A stretch of 64,000 nucleotides of DNA, taken from positions 4,464,001 through 4,528,000 of the forward strand of contig NC_089429.1 of NCBI RefSeq assembly GCF_026210795.1, read 5' to 3'. The DNA is from Rhizophagus irregularis (lineage: Eukaryota > Glomeromycota > Glomeromycetes > Glomerales > Glomeraceae). The notes under the pieces are model-generated. The model saw only the letters and a program-made list of their open reading frames with translations, did no database searches and was not told the origin of the DNA. The position numbers were made by a program, and so were the translations under genes. Positions 59,507-64,000 of the stretch are shown here, piece after piece. Every line of letters starts with the position of its first letter. The stretch's first letter is position 1.

Positions 59507-60940
59507 CCCTATAAAAAAATTGGATACGTTTTTTATAAAGTTTTTATACGATTTTTTTTCCTTAGAAATAACGTATCATAATAGGATACGGAAAAATGCA
59601 CAATTCCGTATCACCAAAAATATGGTTTGGATACGGAATTTGCACGGGATTTATATGGAATTTACATGATTTGATCACTGATTTTATCACGAAATTTATA
59701 CGATTTGGTCACTGAATTTACTATTTGTATTACAGTTTACTATAATTGTATTTACATAAATCTAATTTCACTTTGTTTATTTTTTATTTTTTATTTAATT
59801 TAATAAAGTACAAATACATTATGAAAATTCCCTCTTTATTAAAACCACCTATTGCAACCTAAATTATCTATAAGTTCAGGTTCATTTGGATCAAACAACC
59901 TAAAAGAACAAAAAAAAGAAACATAAGAACGTCTAACTTAATTGGAAACAAAACCCCCCTTCATATAGTATCTGCAATCGTCCAAGTCACCAAAGGTCAG
60001 CATTCCTACAAAAAAAGAAAGAGAACTCCAGAATGTCTGACCTACATAAATGAAAAGAATTATGAAGCATCTGATGAAAAAGAAACCAAAACAACAAAAT
60101 AAATCCAAAACTGACCTACAAAAAAAGAAGACTCTAAAGCAACAAAACTGAAACAACCTACAAAAAGAAAAGGACTCCCAAACTGATCTACAAAAAAAAA
60201 AAAGAAACTGAATATTCTCACAAAAAAAATCTGCTGGCCTATGAAATTAAATAAAAAAGAAAGGGGAATAAAGAATAAACCAAAAAAAATATTTTTTAAA
60301 AAAGAGGGATAACGAAGTTAGGAAAGTTAAAAAAAAATTTTTTTTTAAAGGGAGGACGTCAAAGTTAGAAAAATAAAAATTTTTTTATAAAGAGGAAATA
60401 GAAATAGAAAGAAGAAATTTTTTTTAAAAAAAAAAGAAGAGTGGGAATAAAAGAAAAAATTTTTTTTTAAGGGAGTGACGAAAAAAATTTTTTTTTCAAA
60501 GGAGAACGAAAAAAAAATTTTTTTAAAGTGAGGTACGAAAAAAAAAATTATTTTTAAAAGGGGGTGACGAAGAAAGAAGAAAAATCTAGAAAAAATAACA
60601 AAAATAAGACAAGAGAAAGAGAAAGGAAAGGAAAGACAGAAAGGAAGATCGGAAGATCAAACTCATCAAAGTAAGGGTTTATATAAAAAACAAAAAACGT
60701 ATCATAACAAAACAATAAACAATCATGTGATCTCGTGTTATGATGGGTAAAATTATCTTAAGTTTAAAAATTCCGTATACATTCCGCATGATTAATTTTT
60801 TCCGTATACATTAGTTTTTTTAAAAAATGTTCAAAATGAATTGCTTATTAAATATACGGAATTTGTATACGGAATCTATAAAAACGTACATAAAATGTAT
60901 ACAAAACGTATCCTTTCCGTATACATATTTCTTATAGGGA
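59507..60940. mobile_element. Non-autonomous DNA transposon, 1.43 kb, AAG-flanked
   Basis: The ends CCCTATAA (59507) and TTATAGGG (to 60940) begin imperfect inverted repeats of about 50 bp that include GGATACGTTTT and its complement AAAACGTATCC. AAG precedes the left end and follows the right end. The same flanks occur joined, with a single AAG, at about 41197-41240 (TTGAATCGGAGTGATTTAAG continuing GTGTATCAGAATTAA), an empty site. The interior is low-complexity: CTGACCTACAAAAAA-type repeats (59880-60230) and alternating A/T-run and GGGGTGACGA words (60290-60600). No open frame of note. A 3-bp duplication suits CACTA or PIF/Harbinger types. Confidence 0.75.
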
Positions 60941-61198
60941 AGTGTATAAGAATTAATAATATTTTATCATTTTTAATTTTTAATTATCATTTATATTTAA
61001 CAAATTAAAGCGTTGTAGTATAGTTAAACAATCAGATATATTAAAGGCGTACATTTGTAGCTAGTACTAATGACGGATATATTTTTTCCCATAGTATAGT
61101 GCAACATGGAACAAATCTAAATTTATACGCGAGCATAAACTAACAAGGAATTTAAATTTAAGTCCCTAAAACAATCATTTAAATAAATTTTTTTAAAA
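60941..61198 (+). promoter_or_regulatory. Decayed upstream region of the 61199 BTB relic
   Basis: The family motif survives as AGTGCAACATGGAACAAA at 61098-61115, 84-101 bp before the relic's ATG. The word GCGAGCATAAACTAA also matches the upstream regions of copies 4 and 5. Confidence 0.45.
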
Positions 61199-63000
61199 AT
61201 GACAAGAGAATATTCACATATCGGCTGATCAGAAAAGCCTCCCCATAATTTTATACACTAATGACAATAAGTAACCCATCAGTTATATAATGAACCCATC
61301 AACTGAGCTTAAATATTAATTGGCTTGATTTTTCCAATCAGCCGATATGATTAGAAAAAGATTTAAGGTTATTAATAAATAATCCAAGGTATAGTGATGT
61401 AGAAATTTTATGAGAGAGAAAAGAAATTATATGATTGTAGAATGATTTTGGCTACAAGGTTCGAAGTGCTTCACAGTCTATTTTATAATGGAATAAAGAA
61501 AGTTATGAAAATCCAAAAATTAGTTCTTCTGCCATGGAAATTATAATAGACTTATACAGGATCAATTAAGGATGGAATTTTAACAAAAGACAATATAATT
61601 GAATTTTCGATTCTAATACTGCGAATTATTTCAATTATTTAACCTTCAGGAATTTGTTAAGAAAATTTTCAAAGATAATAATATAGAAAAGAATTACGAT
61701 TCACCAGAATTATTATCTAAAGTTGTGAAAACAATGTCACTAACAGAGGATAATGTTTTTCTAAACTAATTTAATGAGCAGAAATTACATTCAAATCTTT
61801 TTAACGAAATTTAAATTATCATAACAAACTGCAAGAAACAATGTGTTAGGGGTATGTTTGGGGGAAGTATTATAATTATATAAGGTTTATGTCACTTTAT
61901 GATATTTGTCATCCATTTCTTAGCATCATGTATTATTTTATTCAACTATTTATATTATCATCATTATTATATTATTTTTAACATTAAACTTTTCGAAACT
62001 TCTGAATCACTTAATATTTATTTAAAAATATTCGTTCAATACAATATTAACATTTAATTAAATAATTTTTTAATTCTTAGCAAGACGGATTATACCAGAT
62101 CAATCAAGAAAAGTCCTCAACTGTTATAATTATTTTTATTTCCTTTAATTGTTAGTGACACGCATTTCTTTATTATATTCTATGTAAATTTATAAAATAA
62201 GATTAGAAATGCATAGTATATGATAAATATACACTATCTACTAACGCCACGTTTTATACGTGACTGAACATAATACTAAACCTTAGCTATTATAATTATA
62301 TATTACAATATTTGAAATTTATGAAATTGTATATAATTAATTAAAGTTGTGGATTATCGGAAAATAGTATTTTTAAATTTATCAGTCGAGTCAGTAGCAA
62401 CTAATACGTTGCATTTTTTAGTAAGCCTTGCAAACTTTCAAATATAAATTACTTGAATCAAAAAGTCAATCAAGTATTAGTAGTTGATATCATAGAGCCG
62501 CTAGAAACTAATATAATTGAAATATTAGGTTTAAATAATTTTTTAATAAAAATTTAAATAATATACGAGTGATACTAACGCCAATATACGATTATTGATT
62601 ATTACTTGAGATGAGGATCAAAATTTATTGAGGATAATGGAAAGCTAGATATAATTTAGACTAAATGTTAGACCTAAACTGACGAATAAGCGTTTGTTCA
62701 TATCTTAGTTCATATGCGAGCTATCATATTGGCAGCTTTCTTAACGTCATCAAAATTTTTTTGGAGAATTATCAAATTTCAAATGATTGTGAAAAACTTT
62801 TGAAACTGAAATAGTATATGATATTATTATTTATGTAGTATGCAGTAGTAAATCTTGAAAGTATAAGAATATTAACTATGATTGTTTATTAAAAAATTTC
62901 TCGCTTTACGGACAATGACCGAAAATACAAGAATAAACTAGTAATTTTCCAAATAATATCATTACGTCATAACAACCGAATTCAAATTCAAGATTATAAA
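61199..63000 (+). pseudogene. Long BTB-SPRY pseudogene interrupted by a MITE
   Basis: It starts ATGACAAGAGAATATTCA and is then split by a 133-bp insertion. It resumes at 61350 (LEKDLRLLINNPRYSDVEIL) and follows the BTB with many frameshifts to about 61770. Later fragments match the linker (DIIEPLETNIIEIL near 62490-62530), the start of SPRY (IEDNGK near 62620) and the C-terminus (RIQIQDYK near 62975). The intervening 61800-62440 is diverged beyond recognition. It is the oldest-looking copy in the window. Confidence 0.7.
61217..61349. mobile_element. 133-bp MITE inside BTB pseudogene
   Basis: CATATCGGCTGAT at the left end and ATCAGCCGATATG at the right end are exact 13-bp inverted repeats, continuing imperfectly (AGAAAA and TTTTTCC). 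It interrupts what was TATTCATTAGAA in the ancestral gene (the form at 41043). There is no coding capacity. The target duplication is at most one or two bases and is ambiguous. Confidence 0.75.
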
Positions 63001-63880
63001 AAAAATGTTTTAATTATGGAAATTTCAAAATAAAAAATTTCCTATACCATCATTCTTATATTTACACGATTATTATTTTAAAAAAGATAATTCAAATAAT
63101 TTACTAATGTATTATCACATCATTCTATGTTGATAGAATCCTTTCGTAAGAAAAAATGCATCATATAATACACCTTGTATTTAATACATATGAAAACTAA
63201 AGATCGTAATAATATTTATAATTTTTTTTGCGAAGACCAGTGCGAATTACTTTATAGTAAGACGAAAAATTATAAAAAAAGAATACAGTTGTATCAAAAT
63301 TGACCCGATAATGCTACACGATTGTCATATTTCAATATGGCTAATACAGTAGTTGAGACGAATAGTTGTGCTAAAAAAGGTGTTGATTACGTTACGCTAA
63401 TAATATATTATACTCAATAGTGCGTATGTAAACCTTTTAAGTATGTAGAGTATGCAATATAAGAATTTTATTATTTAGCTTGTTAAATTAAAAATTAAAA
63501 AGAGTCGTATGCAATTAAAATCCAATTATAATTTCAATTTTTTTTTATTATGTTATATTTCGTATTCAAAATCTTCCATTCATACGTCTTCGGCAAGTTA
63601 GTATTCGCCATAGACATTAAAAATGCGAAGAAAAAGCAAAATATTCAACTCAATAATTTAAATAATGAATGTATTATTAACAATTCAATTATAGTATTAT
63701 TAGGCACGTACACGTACGTCGCACAGTTGTACAGTACAATAGTTTTTGTTATATATTACATAATAATAGATTCGCAAATTACATTTTTGTAATACTTCAC
63801 ATGACTATACTCCACTCATTTGACCAATCGGACTCCACAACTTTCTGTATCACTCTACAGTACGTAATGGATGAGGCCAC
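63001..63880. other. AT-rich intergenic region
   Basis: No gene was recognised. The open frame at 63550-63792 lacks domain features. The region ends in the upstream block of the next BTB gene. Confidence 0.4.
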
Positions 63881-63949
63881 GTATGATGTACGACATAGTA
63901 CAAATCTAAATTTGTACAAAAACTTTATAAATAAGAACTCTAAATAGAC

Positions 63950-63980
<31 letters not shown>

Positions 63981-63989
63981 TTATAAGAA
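63881..63989 (+). promoter_or_regulatory. BTB-family upstream block, edge copy
   Basis: The motif TGTACGACATAGTACAAA lies at 63887-63904, 86-103 bp before the ATG. A long T-run/A-run block (63951-63980) follows, then TTATAAGAA directly before the start, as in copy 3. Confidence 0.55.
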
Positions 63990-64000
63990 ATGACGAGAGG
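63990..64000 (+). CDS. Start of a further BTB-family gene (cut by window edge)
   Basis: ATGACGAGAGG is the same first 11 bases as copy 1 and follows the full family upstream block. The rest lies beyond the window. Identity is inferred from the start and the promoter only. Confidence 0.65.

Noticed and set aside
59938-60156. Phe/Cys-rich open frame on minus
   Set aside because: Arises from the low-complexity repeats inside the AAG-flanked transposon.
1-64000. tRNA or rRNA genes
   Set aside because: No T-loop-like GGTTCRANNCC with matching acceptor stems or rRNA core sequence was seen by eye; a covariance-model scan would be needed to exclude them.

Overview
The window looks like nuclear DNA of an arbuscular mycorrhizal fungus, most probably Rhizophagus irregularis or a close glomeromycotine. 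This is inferred from the very AT-rich sequence, the short GT-AG introns (about 70-90 bp), the expanded families of BTB and tyrosine-kinase-like (TKL) proteins, and the heavy load of DNA transposons and relics. No database was searched. No rRNA, tRNA or CRISPR array was recognised.

Layout. 1-8.3 kb: three intact intronless BTB-BACK-like-SPRY genes (two on minus, one on plus) and one SPRY relic. 9.3-12.8 kb: a 1.4-kb foldback element runs straight into about 2 kb of hairpin satellite. 15-23.3 kb: two minus-strand genes with zinc-ribbon-like N-termini and a TKL kinase domain. The second has its zinc module duplicated, with one in-frame stop between the copies. 23.5-25.8 kb: a 190-bp tandem repeat and a small three-exon membrane-protein gene. 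26.4-39.7 kb: two kinase paralogues in opposite orientations (nine and six exons). Between them lie an hAT-type transposase relic, a DUF2283-like gene and two relics of the kinase tail exons. 40.3-43.2 and 53.4-57.8 kb: a segmental duplication, each copy carrying a SPRY relic and an intact BTB-SPRY gene. 45.8-49.4 kb: an apparently intact DNA transposon with 73-bp perfect terminal inverted repeats, a DD34E transposase and a second multi-exon gene. 49.6-52.8 kb: a 170-bp minisatellite. 58.3-63.0 kb: BTB pseudogenes, two of them interrupted by MITE-like insertions, plus a 1.4-kb transposon flanked by AAG. The next BTB gene starts at the right edge (63990).

BTB-SPRY proteins of this layout are usually thought of as substrate adaptors for cullin-3 ubiquitin ligases, with SPRY as the variable recognition end. 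The kinases carry a variable cysteine-rich front and a tail of very small phase-1 exons. Both families show birth-and-death evolution here: intact tandem copies next to relics at several stages of decay. The intact BTB genes share an upstream motif (consensus GTACRACATARYACAAA) about 75-140 bp before the ATG and usually a T-run/A-run block just before it, so they may be co-regulated.

Most notable: (i) the two-gene DD34E transposon whose flanks repeat 8 bp rather than only TA; (ii) the hairpin satellite, in which one unit carries a matched change in both arms; (iii) the shared BTB upstream motif; (iv) the symmetric phase-1 micro-exon tails of the kinases; (v) the AAG-flanked element, whose boundaries are set by an empty paralogous site in the same window.
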